11,623 nucleotides of DNA. It comes from Gammaproteobacteria bacterium (GTDB lineage Bacteria; Pseudomonadota; Gammaproteobacteria; Pseudomonadales; Azotimanducaceae). The position numbers and the translations under genes were made by a program. Positions 1 through 5,494 of this stretch are shown one piece after another. Under the pieces are notes generated by a model, which worked only from the letters and a program-made list of their open reading frames with translations, searched no databases and was not told where the DNA came from. Numbering within the stretch: the stretch's first letter is position 1; each line of letters opens with the position of its first letter. The stretch is taken from the NCBI GenBank assembly GCA_027295975.1, contig JAPUJX010000175.1, positions 1 to 11,623 of the forward strand, read 5' to 3'.

Positions 1-450
1 CAGAACTTCGACCAGCAGAGCAACAACTTCGGCATCGGCCGCAAGGGACGTGGATCCGAAGATTTCCGCACCCGCTTTCACCGGCACCCGGGATGCCAAC
101 ACCGCCTGAGGATTGGCATGGACCACGGTGCCCGCGTAACACAGCCGTTGCACCTCGTTGGTCTGCAGGCTGTGTGCGTCAATGCGGGCAGCCTGTGAGG
201 TCATGTCGGCACGCATACCCAACATTCGCCCGCTGCGCTGATCTACGACCTTGAGAGTCTGCAGATCGAGATCGTTCCCCGAACCCACCAGCAACGCATC
301 CAGATACTCGATGAGAGGCGGCTCCACATAGTCGAATCCCCAGACGTGAAACACATCCAACACCGTACGGCGAATCCGTTCCAGCGCCCAGGCTGCAGGC
401 GGCAGCAATTCATCTACCCCATCGGGTAAACGCCAATTTTGGTGTTTCAC
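1..450 (-). CDS. hisZ: HisZ, ATP phosphoribosyltransferase regulatory subunit (C-terminus outside window)
   Basis: Reading leftward from a GTG at 450-448, 150 uninterrupted codons run off the window edge. HisZ is a catalytically inactive histidyl-tRNA synthetase paralogue that pairs with short-form HisG to make the first enzyme of histidine biosynthesis (ATP plus PRPP to phosphoribosyl-ATP) and is needed for its feedback control. Visible signatures are the N-terminal WRLPDGVDELLPP (residues 6-18), PPLIEYLDALL (44-54), GNDLDLQTLKVVDQ (58-71), and the class II synthetase motif-2-like RADMTSQAARIDAH (80-93). An in-frame TGA lies seven codons upstream of the GTG, so no other usual start codon is available; AGGT six bases upstream is a weak ribosome site. 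It follows hflC after 184 bases, the order seen in Pseudomonas. Its presence predicts a short HisG elsewhere in the genome. Identity is firm; only the N-terminal part is visible. Confidence 0.93.
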   Translation of the reverse strand, partial: MKHQNWRLPDGVDELLPPAAWALERIRRTVLDVFHVWGFDYVEPPLIEYLDALLVGSGNDLDLQTLKVVDQRSGRMLGMRADMTSQAARIDAHSLQTNEVQRLCYAGTVVHANPQAVLASRVPVKAGAEIFGSTSLAADAEVVALLVEVL

Positions 451-468
451 TGGTTTACCTGGTTCTTG

Positions 469-597
469 TCAAGAAATGCCCTTCGGGGAATTTCTCCGGT
501 CGTCTTGCGAGGCAGTAGTCGCACTTTCCTTCGATAAATCGACACCTACGTGGTGCAGACGCAGTGGGTACACCTCAGGTACGCCCCAGGCGTCCAT
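469..597 (-). CDS. Doubtful small ORF (42 codons) between hflC and hisZ
   Basis: I do not recognise this protein. An ATG at 597-595 is preceded by AAGGAG with a 9-base gap, a plausible ribosome site. The ORF encodes a hydrophilic 42-residue peptide (begins MDAWGVPEVYPLRLHHVGVD, ends NSPKGIS) and stops with TGA at 471-469, 18 bases before the hisZ GTG and in the same frame. A longer version starts at ATG 624. It has no membrane segment and does not look like DUF2065 (YjeT), the small membrane protein often encoded at this spot. It could be a chance ORF, a leader peptide coupled to hisZ, or a remnant. The only support is the ribosome site and the way it fills the gap, so confidence is low. Confidence 0.22.
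   Translation of the reverse strand: MDAWGVPEVYPLRLHHVGVDLSKESATTASQDDRRNSPKGIS
473..494. other. Stable hairpin just upstream of hisZ
   Basis: Bases 473-477 (GAAAT) pair with 490-494 (ATTTC), and 479-481 (CCC) with 486-488 (GGG), with one mismatch (478/489) and a four-base loop. In plus-strand RNA the loop is the very stable C(UUCG)G type; in the minus-strand hisZ transcript it is CGAA. No T-run follows in the minus direction, so it is not a normal intrinsic terminator for hflC. It ends about 22 bases before the hisZ start and may instead stabilise or process the mRNA between the two genes. It overlaps the end of the doubtful small ORF. The pairing is visible directly; the role is inference. 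Confidence 0.4.
567..585. repeat. Short direct repeat GGTACRCC x2, possible operator
   Basis: GGTACACC (567-574) and GGTACGCC (578-585) are separated by TCA, placing equivalent bases 11 bp apart, about one helical turn. Each unit is centred on the palindrome GTAC, so the pair also reads as a near inverted repeat. It lies in the hflC-hisZ spacer. It may be a protein-binding site, but two 8-mers can arise by chance and I recognise no known regulator consensus. Confidence 0.2.
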
Positions 598-634
598 CCA
601 CGAGCACTCCTTCGAGCCAACCATCAATGATAAG

Positions 635-1501
635 TCAGGTATCTTTCTTCAAATATCTGAAGAATTCGTTAGAGGGATCGAGCACCAGCATGTCGCCTTT
701 GTTGCTGAAGACGTTCACGTAGGCGTTGATGCTTCGATAGAACGTATAGAATTCCCGATCCTTGTTGTAAGCGTCGGCGTAAATAGAGGCAGAGCGGGCG
801 TCGCCGTCGCCGCGGGTCTGTTCGGCGTCGCGGTATGCTTCTGCCTCGATGACAACGGTCTGGCGGTCGGCGTCGGCACGGATGCCCAGGGCGAGTTCTT
901 CACCCGTCGCGCGATACTGGCGGGCTTCGATCTGCCGTTCGGAATTCATCCGGTCATAAACGGCCGACGACACTTCGGTCGGTAAATCGATCCGTTTGAC
1001 GCGCACGTCCACTACTTCGATGCCAGCGGCAGTGCGCATGACACGGTTCAGCTCCGAGGTGAGTTCGGCCATGAGTTGGTCGCGTTCGCCGGACACCACT
1101 TCATGCATGTCTCGGCGGCTGATCTGGTTGCGTAACCCTTCGTTCACCCGCTCCTGGAGAATTCGCCTGGCACGAATCTGATCAAACGAGGTTGCGGTGT
1201 AGAACTTCTCCACATCCACCACCCGCCATTTCACAAACGAATCGACGATCAGCGGTTTTTTTTCCAGGGTGTAGTAGCGCTCGGGAGGCGAGTCCAGGGT
1301 AAGAACCCGAGCGTCGAAATACTTGACCTCCTCGGCGATGGGTATCTTGAAATGTAGCCCCGGCGCCACATCGGCCTGGCTGACCGCGCCGAACTTCAGC
1401 AGGATCGCACGCTGGGTCTGGTGAACCGAGTAAACGCTGCTCGCTGCCAGAAGGATCGCGATGACCGCGATGAAGGTAAAAAGCATGTTGCGAAAATTCA
1501 T
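635..1501 (-). CDS. hflC: HflC, SPFH/band-7 membrane protein modulating FtsH
   Basis: A 288-residue protein of the prohibitin/SPFH family. With HflK it forms a large inner-membrane assembly around the FtsH AAA protease and tempers its proteolysis; most of the protein faces the periplasm. One membrane anchor is visible at about residues 5-26 (LFTFIAVIAILLAASSVYSV). The SPFH domain then starts with TQRAILLKFGAV and APGLHFKIP, followed by a charged helical region (GEELALGIRADADRQ onward) and the typical HflC end NEFFRYLKK. ATG at 1501 has AGGA six bases upstream. The hflK stop lies only 8 bases before it, so the two are co-transcribed and probably made in fixed ratio. E. coli HflC is longer (334 aa); from memory this length is nearer the Pseudomonas protein. 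No key part is missing. Confidence 0.96.
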   Translation of the reverse strand: MNFRNMLFTFIAVIAILLAASSVYSVHQTQRAILLKFGAVSQADVAPGLHFKIPIAEEVKYFDARVLTLDSPPERYYTLEKKPLIVDSFVKWRVVDVEKFYTATSFDQIRARRILQERVNEGLRNQISRRDMHEVVSGERDQLMAELTSELNRVMRTAAGIEVVDVRVKRIDLPTEVSSAVYDRMNSERQIEARQYRATGEELALGIRADADRQTVVIEAEAYRDAEQTRGDGDARSASIYADAYNKDREFYTFYRSINAYVNVFSNKGDMLVLDPSNEFFRYLKKDT

Positions 1502-1509
1502 AAGGGATC

Positions 1510-2637
1510 CTAGCGATTATCTCGCGACCGGCTGCCGGCCGCGCGATCGTTGAGTTCGCGCGCGACGGCGTCGGCTATGTTACGGATAGATTCTCGGGAA
1601 CTTGCAGATCCGGCAATGGCACCGGCCTGGGCCAGCTTATCCAACGGCAGGTACATCAGATTGTTACCACCTTCCACGTCGATCAAAATTTTCGTGCTGT
1701 TCGCAAGTACCTGCTCCATGGCATCGATATACAGACGGTCGCGGGTAACTTCCTTGGCGAGCTGATATTCGGTCAACAACTTCTCGAAACGGCTGGCTTC
1801 ACCCGTGGCACGGGCAATCACCCGATCGCGGTACGCGGACGCCTGCTCGAGCTGTTTTTGCGCTTCACCACGTGCCGTGGGGACGATGCTCTCGGCATAA
1901 GCACTCGCGTCGTTTATATAACGCTGTTCGTCTTCCTTGGCCTTCTGGACATCGTCGAAGGCGTCACGCACCTGGTTGGGCGGCGCACTCTCGTCGATGT
2001 TTACCTTACTCACCAGAATGCCGGTACCGTAGCGGTCCAGATATGACTGCAGGCGTTCCTGCACTTCCAACGCAATCTGAGCACGTCCGTCGGTGATTAC
2101 GGAATCCATTTTGGAGCCACCCACCACGTGCCTGAGAGCACTCTCTGTCGCGTGGGTCAGACTAATGGTGGGATTTTCCACGTTGACCTGATAACTGACC
2201 GCATTGTCGATCACGTACTGCACGGTCAGGCTCACATCCACGATGTTATTGTCTTCGGTAAGCATCAAAGCCTGGTGGCTGTGAGAATTGACCCGCGTGA
2301 CGTTTTCCTTCTTGACAACATCGATGATGGGTGGATTCCAGTGCAGCCCCGGCAGGACCACGGTCTCCTGGACCTTTCCGAACCGATAGACCACGCCGCG
2401 CTCCTGAGCGTCGATCTGATAGACCCCCAACAGGACATAAACGATTCCAGCCAGCACCAGCGCTACGCTTATCATGCCGGCGCTGAATCCCTTGCCGGTA
2501 CCGCTGCCGCCGCCCCCACCGCCAAATATGCCGGTAAGCTGCCGTTGCAACTTCTTAAACGCTTCGTCCAGGTCTGGCGGACCCTTATCACCCCGGCTAC
2601 CCCAGGGGTCTTTGCCGCCGCCCTCATTCCAAGCCAT
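1510..2637 (-). CDS. hflK: HflK, SPFH/band-7 membrane protein, partner of HflC
   Basis: HflK, 375 residues from the chosen ATG. It pairs with HflC to form the periplasm-facing cage over FtsH. Order of parts: a cytosolic Gly-rich N-terminus with the family signature DPWGSRGDKGPPDLDEAFKKL (10-30), a glycine run (39-44), one membrane segment (about 52-72), the SPFH domain (RGVVYRFGKV, LPGLHWNPP), a long Ala/Glu/Arg-rich helix (about 225-310), and the typical end GGNNLMYLPLDKL (323-335). The frame is open seven codons further to a TTG at 2658. I prefer ATG 2637-2635 because HflK proteins begin MAWN, and GGAG lies nine bases upstream; GAGG before the TTG sits too close. It follows hflX after a short spacer. 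Confidence 0.95.
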   Translation of the reverse strand: MAWNEGGGKDPWGSRGDKGPPDLDEAFKKLQRQLTGIFGGGGGGSGTGKGFSAGMISVALVLAGIVYVLLGVYQIDAQERGVVYRFGKVQETVVLPGLHWNPPIIDVVKKENVTRVNSHSHQALMLTEDNNIVDVSLTVQYVIDNAVSYQVNVENPTISLTHATESALRHVVGGSKMDSVITDGRAQIALEVQERLQSYLDRYGTGILVSKVNIDESAPPNQVRDAFDDVQKAKEDEQRYINDASAYAESIVPTARGEAQKQLEQASAYRDRVIARATGEASRFEKLLTEYQLAKEVTRDRLYIDAMEQVLANSTKILIDVEGGNNLMYLPLDKLAQAGAIAGSASSRESIRNIADAVARELNDRAAGSRSRDNR

Positions 2638-2665
2638 CTGCTGCTGCTCCGTGTTCAATTTGCCT

Positions 2666-2690
2666 CGAGAATCACGTCGATGGGTTCTCG
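2666..2690. other. Hairpin in the hflX-hflK spacer
   Basis: CGAGAA (2666-2671) and TTCTCG (2685-2690) are perfect inverted repeats around a 13-base loop. The structure lies between the hflX stop and the hflK ribosome site. There is no T-run, so it is not a rho-independent terminator. In the minus-strand transcript it covers part of the GAGG before the alternative TTG start of hflK, which mildly favours the downstream ATG. It could be an mRNA processing or stability element. A six-bp stem can occur by chance. Confidence 0.25.
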
Positions 2691-2696
2691 GGTCTG

Positions 2697-3998
2697 TCAG
2701 GGATAAATTCTAGGTTGGCCTGCAACGGTCTGCAACAGGACTTTTGGCAATCGGCTCAACCTTTCCAGGAGATAGGCATCGGCACGCAAGGTGAGTGCAA
2801 CGCTGCCGTCTTCATTGATTTGCTCGGCAATTACCGCGCCCAGATCATAAAGCCATGCCCGAGTCCTCCCGTCCTCGGCAGGCAACAGCACTTCGGTGGG
2901 CGAGGTAACACCAAACTCGACGCCCACCGCTCGAACGAGATCTTCGAGCCCGCTGAGACGCAAAGCACTGACCCATACCCCACCATCGGATGCACAATCG
3001 CCCGGCGTCGACAGCGCATCAATTTTGTTGAACACCATCAGCGTCGGTATCGTTTCAGCACCAATTTCTTTGAGCACGTCTTTGACGTCCGCAATCCGCT
3101 CGTGGTTGTCCGGATCACTCGCATCAACTACGTGGAGCAGTAGATCGGCACCCGTGACTTCTTCCAGAGTCGCCTTGAACGCCTCCACCAGGGTGTGCGG
3201 CAGGTGGCTGATGAAACCAACGGTATCGGCGAGAACCACCTCTCCCACGCCGGGAATGGCAAGGCGACGCATGGTGGTATCCAACGTTGCGAACAACTTG
3301 TCTTCGACCGCGACACCAGCCTGGGTTAATGCGTTGAAGAGCGTGGATTTACCCGTATTGGTGTAACCGACGAGGGAAACCGTTCGTACTTTGCTGCGCC
3401 GGCGCTGGCGGCGGCCCTGTCCGCGACGGCGCTCCACCACGCCGAGTTTTTTCTGCACCGCTTTCATTCGCTCACTCAACATCCGCTGATCGAGCTCCAG
3501 CTGGGTTTCGCCGACACCCCGAAGGTTGATGCCGCCTTTCTGGCGGTCGAGGTGCGTCCAGCCGCGCACCAGACGGGTCTGGGCATGTTTGAGCTGGGCG
3601 AGTTCCACCTGCAACTGCCCTTCGTAGGAGCGGGCATGTTCGGCGAATATACAGAGGATCAATTCCGTGCGGGTCATCACCCGGCAACACAACGCTTGCT
3701 CGAGGTTGCGCTGCTGAGTTGCGGACAGTTCGTGATTGACCACCAACAGGTCGGCTCCATGCGCCGCGAGGCGGCTACCGAGCTCAACCAGCTTACCCTC
3801 ACCCACGTAAGATCGCCGATGAGGCGCTGTGCGGCTGGCGGTCACTATCTCAGCCACATCCACCCCCGCCGTGCGAGCGAGATCACCGCACTCATCCGCG
3901 GAATCGGTCATGGCTTTGCGGGCAAAGTCACTTTTGAAATTAACCTGCAGAAGCACGGCCTTGCGACCGGCATCCGGACGTTCAAAAAACAATGACAC
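2697..3998 (-). CDS. hflX: HflX, ribosome-splitting GTPase
   Basis: A 433-residue GTPase of the HflX family, which binds stalled or hibernating ribosomes and separates their subunits, notably under heat stress. The N-terminal HflX domain carries the nucleotide-binding GEG at 66-68 and the linker signature GWTHLDRQKGGINLRGVGET (146-165), followed by a basic coiled segment RRRGQGRRQRRR. The G domain has G1 GYTNTGKS (211-218), switch region FATLDTT (236-242), G3 DTVG (258-261), G4 NKID (334-337) and a G5-like SAL (about 344). The start is uncertain: GTG at 3998 lies next to GGGGAAGA, while the in-frame TTG two codons later (MFFERPDAG, closer to E. coli MFDRYDAG) has better spacing. It sits 56 bases after hfq and before hflK, the standard order. 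All G motifs are intact. Confidence 0.96.
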   Translation of the reverse strand: MSLFFERPDAGRKAVLLQVNFKSDFARKAMTDSADECGDLARTAGVDVAEIVTASRTAPHRRSYVGEGKLVELGSRLAAHGADLLVVNHELSATQQRNLEQALCCRVMTRTELILCIFAEHARSYEGQLQVELAQLKHAQTRLVRGWTHLDRQKGGINLRGVGETQLELDQRMLSERMKAVQKKLGVVERRRGQGRRQRRRSKVRTVSLVGYTNTGKSTLFNALTQAGVAVEDKLFATLDTTMRRLAIPGVGEVVLADTVGFISHLPHTLVEAFKATLEEVTGADLLLHVVDASDPDNHERIADVKDVLKEIGAETIPTLMVFNKIDALSTPGDCASDGGVWVSALRLSGLEDLVRAVGVEFGVTSPTEVLLPAEDGRTRAWLYDLGAVIAEQINEDGSVALTLRADAYLLERLSRLPKVLLQTVAGQPRIYP

Positions 3999-4054
3999 TC
4001 TTCCCCACGACCCCCACGACGAATAAACCGTTTTACCTGTACGACTTGCGCTGG

Positions 4055-4318
4055 TCAGCCTTCAGCTTCCGCCTCCGCCTCCGCGGTTTCTTCTGCGCTC
4101 GCATTGGATAGCCGGATGTTTCGCGACGGTACGACGGTCGAGATGGCATGTTTGTAAACCATCTGGCTAACCGAGTTACGCAGCAGTACAACAAACTGAT
4201 CGAACGACTCGATCTGTCCCTGCAGCTTGATACCATTAACCAGATAGATCGATACCGGGACCCGCTCCTTGCGCAAAGTATTGAGGTAAGGGTCTTGTAG
4301 CGAATGCCCTTTTGACAT
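4055..4318 (-). CDS. hfq: Hfq, RNA chaperone
   Basis: Hfq forms a ring of six Sm-like subunits that pairs small RNAs with target mRNAs and controls translation and decay. The protein has 87 residues. Key positions are present: Q8 and D9 (proximal face), Y25 and K31 (distal face), the FDQF core with F42, and the Sm2 motif YKHAIST (55-61) with K56 and H57. The rim reads R16-K17-E18-R19, a conservative change from the R16-R17-E18-R19 of E. coli. The C-terminal tail is short and ends in an acidic Ala-Glu repeat ([13 protein letters not shown]). ATG 4318-4316 has a strong AAGGAG six bases upstream; the frame stays open to 4408, but that extension is not Hfq-like. It sits between miaA and hflX as in most gammaproteobacteria. 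Confidence 0.98.
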   Translation of the reverse strand: MSKGHSLQDPYLNTLRKERVPVSIYLVNGIKLQGQIESFDQFVVLLRNSVSQMVYKHAISTVVPSRNIRLSNASAEETAEAEAEAEG

Positions 4319-4442
4319 GGCAATCTCCTTATGAGGCTTTCCAGACCGCGGCATCGACGACGCCGCTGTCAGAGCAAGCCGTTGACCTTCTTGTTGTCCA
4401 GACATCATCGAAACAGCATCTCTTTGTTACGTTAAGTTGGCC

Positions 4443-4463
4443 CCTTTTGTTTTTTCTCCTGCT
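4443..4463 (-). promoter_or_regulatory. (A-R-N)7 tract, candidate Hfq-binding site in the hfq leader
   Basis: Read on the minus strand the tract divides into the triplets AGC, AGG, AGA, AAA, AAC, AAA and AGG, seven consecutive A-R-N units. A-R-N repeats are the known ligand of the distal face of Hfq. The tract lies about 125 bases upstream of the hfq ATG, in RNA that should be part of the miaA-hfq readthrough transcript. This suggests autoregulation by Hfq binding, as known for E. coli hfq. An alternative is an A-rich promoter UP element. The sequence is a direct observation; the function is inferred. Confidence 0.35.
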
Positions 4464-4475
4464 TGTTCCGATTAC

Positions 4476-4491
4476 CGGCTCAATCAAGCCG
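4476..4491. other. Small inverted repeat in hfq leader
   Basis: CGGCT (4476-4480) pairs with AGCCG (4487-4491) around a six-base loop. On the minus strand it is followed by GTAATCGG and then the A-rich tract, with no U-run, so it is not a terminator for miaA. It could present the nearby A-R-N tract as single-stranded RNA. A five-bp stem alone is weak evidence. Confidence 0.25.
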
Positions 4492-4528
4492 CGCTCAACC
4501 AGGGGTGAAAACAACTATGGCGACCCAA

Positions 4529-5467
4529 TCAAGAGATTTCAAGGCAGATCTCCCCGGCAAGCGTGGCGGCCGCCCCCCAGGAATGTGCGGACACCCACGG
4601 CCAACTCCTCAACCAGGTGAGCTGACGCTTGGCGAGCCGCCGGGTGGCCGAGATGCCCCGCTCCCGCATCATGGGTTCGTCGATCAAGCCATCCATCCAC
4701 TCCCATACCTGGCGATAGCCCACGGCGCGGATGGCGGGAAGGCCGAGATGCAGATCACCCCGTTGGCGTAACGCCTCCACCTCGGCTTTGAGCCCGGCCT
4801 GCAACATCCCCTCGAACCGCTCGGCAATTCGTCCCTGCAACCTGGACCGATCGTCAGGCAAGATGGCAAATTCACGAAGTTCACAGTCCAACCGCTGTAC
4901 GGCCCCAACGGAACCCTGATCCCGCCACCACTGGGAAATAGGCTTCCCCGTCAGCGCCCACACTTCCAACGCCCGCTGCAGCCGTTGTGGGTTGTTCGGG
5001 TGAATCTGCTGCGCGGCCACCGGATCGACTTCGGTCAGACGTTGATGCAGGGCCGGCCAGCCCAAACGCGCGGCATCCGCCAGAATCTGATCTCGAGTTG
5101 CCGGGTCGGCCCGTGGCAGACGCGCTAAACCTTCCCGGAACGCTCGCAGATACAACATCGTCCCGCCTACCAGGAGCGGTATGCGGGCCTGTAGCCAGGC
5201 CGAACGAATCTCCCGGTCGGCATCCGCGACAAAGTCGGCGGCAGAATATGTCTCGCGCGGGTCGCGGATGTTTATCAACGCGTGGGGGTAATCCTGCAGG
5301 ATCTCGGGGGATGGTTTTGCCGTACCCACATCCATATCGCGGTAGACCATCACCGAATCGAGGCTAATCAGCGATATGGGCAACCGCCGGGCTATCTCGA
5401 TCGCGATAGCGGTTTTACCCACGGCGGTGGGACCAATCAGCGCCAGCACGGTTCGTTCGGGGAGCAT
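4529..5467 (-). CDS. miaA: MiaA, tRNA dimethylallyltransferase
   Basis: MiaA transfers a dimethylallyl group from DMAPP to N6 of A37 in tRNAs reading UNN codons, giving i6A37, the precursor of ms2i6A. The protein has 312 residues (E. coli 316). Visible motifs: P-loop GPTAVGKT (12-19), SLDSVMVYRDMDVGTAKP (35-52) with the putative catalytic Asp37, HALINIRDPRETYSAADF (62-79), LLVGGTMLYLRAF (98-110), RLQRALEVWALTGKPIS (162-178), AIRAVGYRQVWEW (245-257), and the C-terminal RQLTWLRSW (281-289). ATG 5467-5465 is the only start available, because an in-frame TAA lies four codons upstream; its ribosome site is weak (AGG three bases away). It follows mutL after 27 bases, so it is probably co-transcribed with it. 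Confidence 0.97.
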   Translation of the reverse strand: MLPERTVLALIGPTAVGKTAIAIEIARRLPISLISLDSVMVYRDMDVGTAKPSPEILQDYPHALINIRDPRETYSAADFVADADREIRSAWLQARIPLLVGGTMLYLRAFREGLARLPRADPATRDQILADAARLGWPALHQRLTEVDPVAAQQIHPNNPQRLQRALEVWALTGKPISQWWRDQGSVGAVQRLDCELREFAILPDDRSRLQGRIAERFEGMLQAGLKAEVEALRQRGDLHLGLPAIRAVGYRQVWEWMDGLIDEPMMRERGISATRRLAKRQLTWLRSWPWVSAHSWGAAATLAGEICLEIS

Positions 5468-5494
5468 TAGCCTGGATTATTAAATGAACGAGCG

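Larger units (their letters stand above)
4319..4528 (-). promoter_or_regulatory. hfq leader / miaA-hfq intergenic region
   Basis: This is the longest gene-free stretch of the window (210 bases), between the miaA stop and the hfq start. In E. coli hfq is driven by several promoters in and after miaA and is autoregulated through its leader. Here I see the strong hfq ribosome site (AAGGAG, 4325-4330), an A-rich tract at 4443-4463, and a small inverted repeat at 4476-4491. I could not find a convincing sigma-70 or sigma-32 promoter: the best -35-like hexamers (TTGAGC, TTGATT, TTAACG) lack good -10 partners. No terminator separates miaA from hfq, so readthrough is likely. Confidence 0.5.

Noticed and set aside
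467..472. Perfect TTGACA (minus strand) as a hisZ promoter -35
   Set aside because: At 17 bases downstream there is only TGAAAC, and that position is already inside the hisZ coding start, so it cannot serve hisZ.
476..985. 169-codon plus-strand ORF over the hflC end and the hisZ spacer
   Set aside because: Most of it is antisense to hflC with no recognisable motif or ribosome site.
4319..4408. Thirty-residue N-terminal extension of Hfq
   Set aside because: The frame is open, but the conserved Hfq start [13 protein letters not shown] has a strong AAGGAG, and the extension has no ribosome site or Hfq-like sequence.
4443..4463. T-rich run on the plus strand as an intrinsic terminator
   Set aside because: No GC-rich stem precedes the T-run in the plus direction and no plus-strand gene ends here.
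5468..5494. TTTAAT in the mutL-miaA gap as a miaA promoter
   Set aside because: It matches a -10 box at five of six positions, but no -35 lies 16-18 bases upstream; chance in a short AT-rich gap is more likely.
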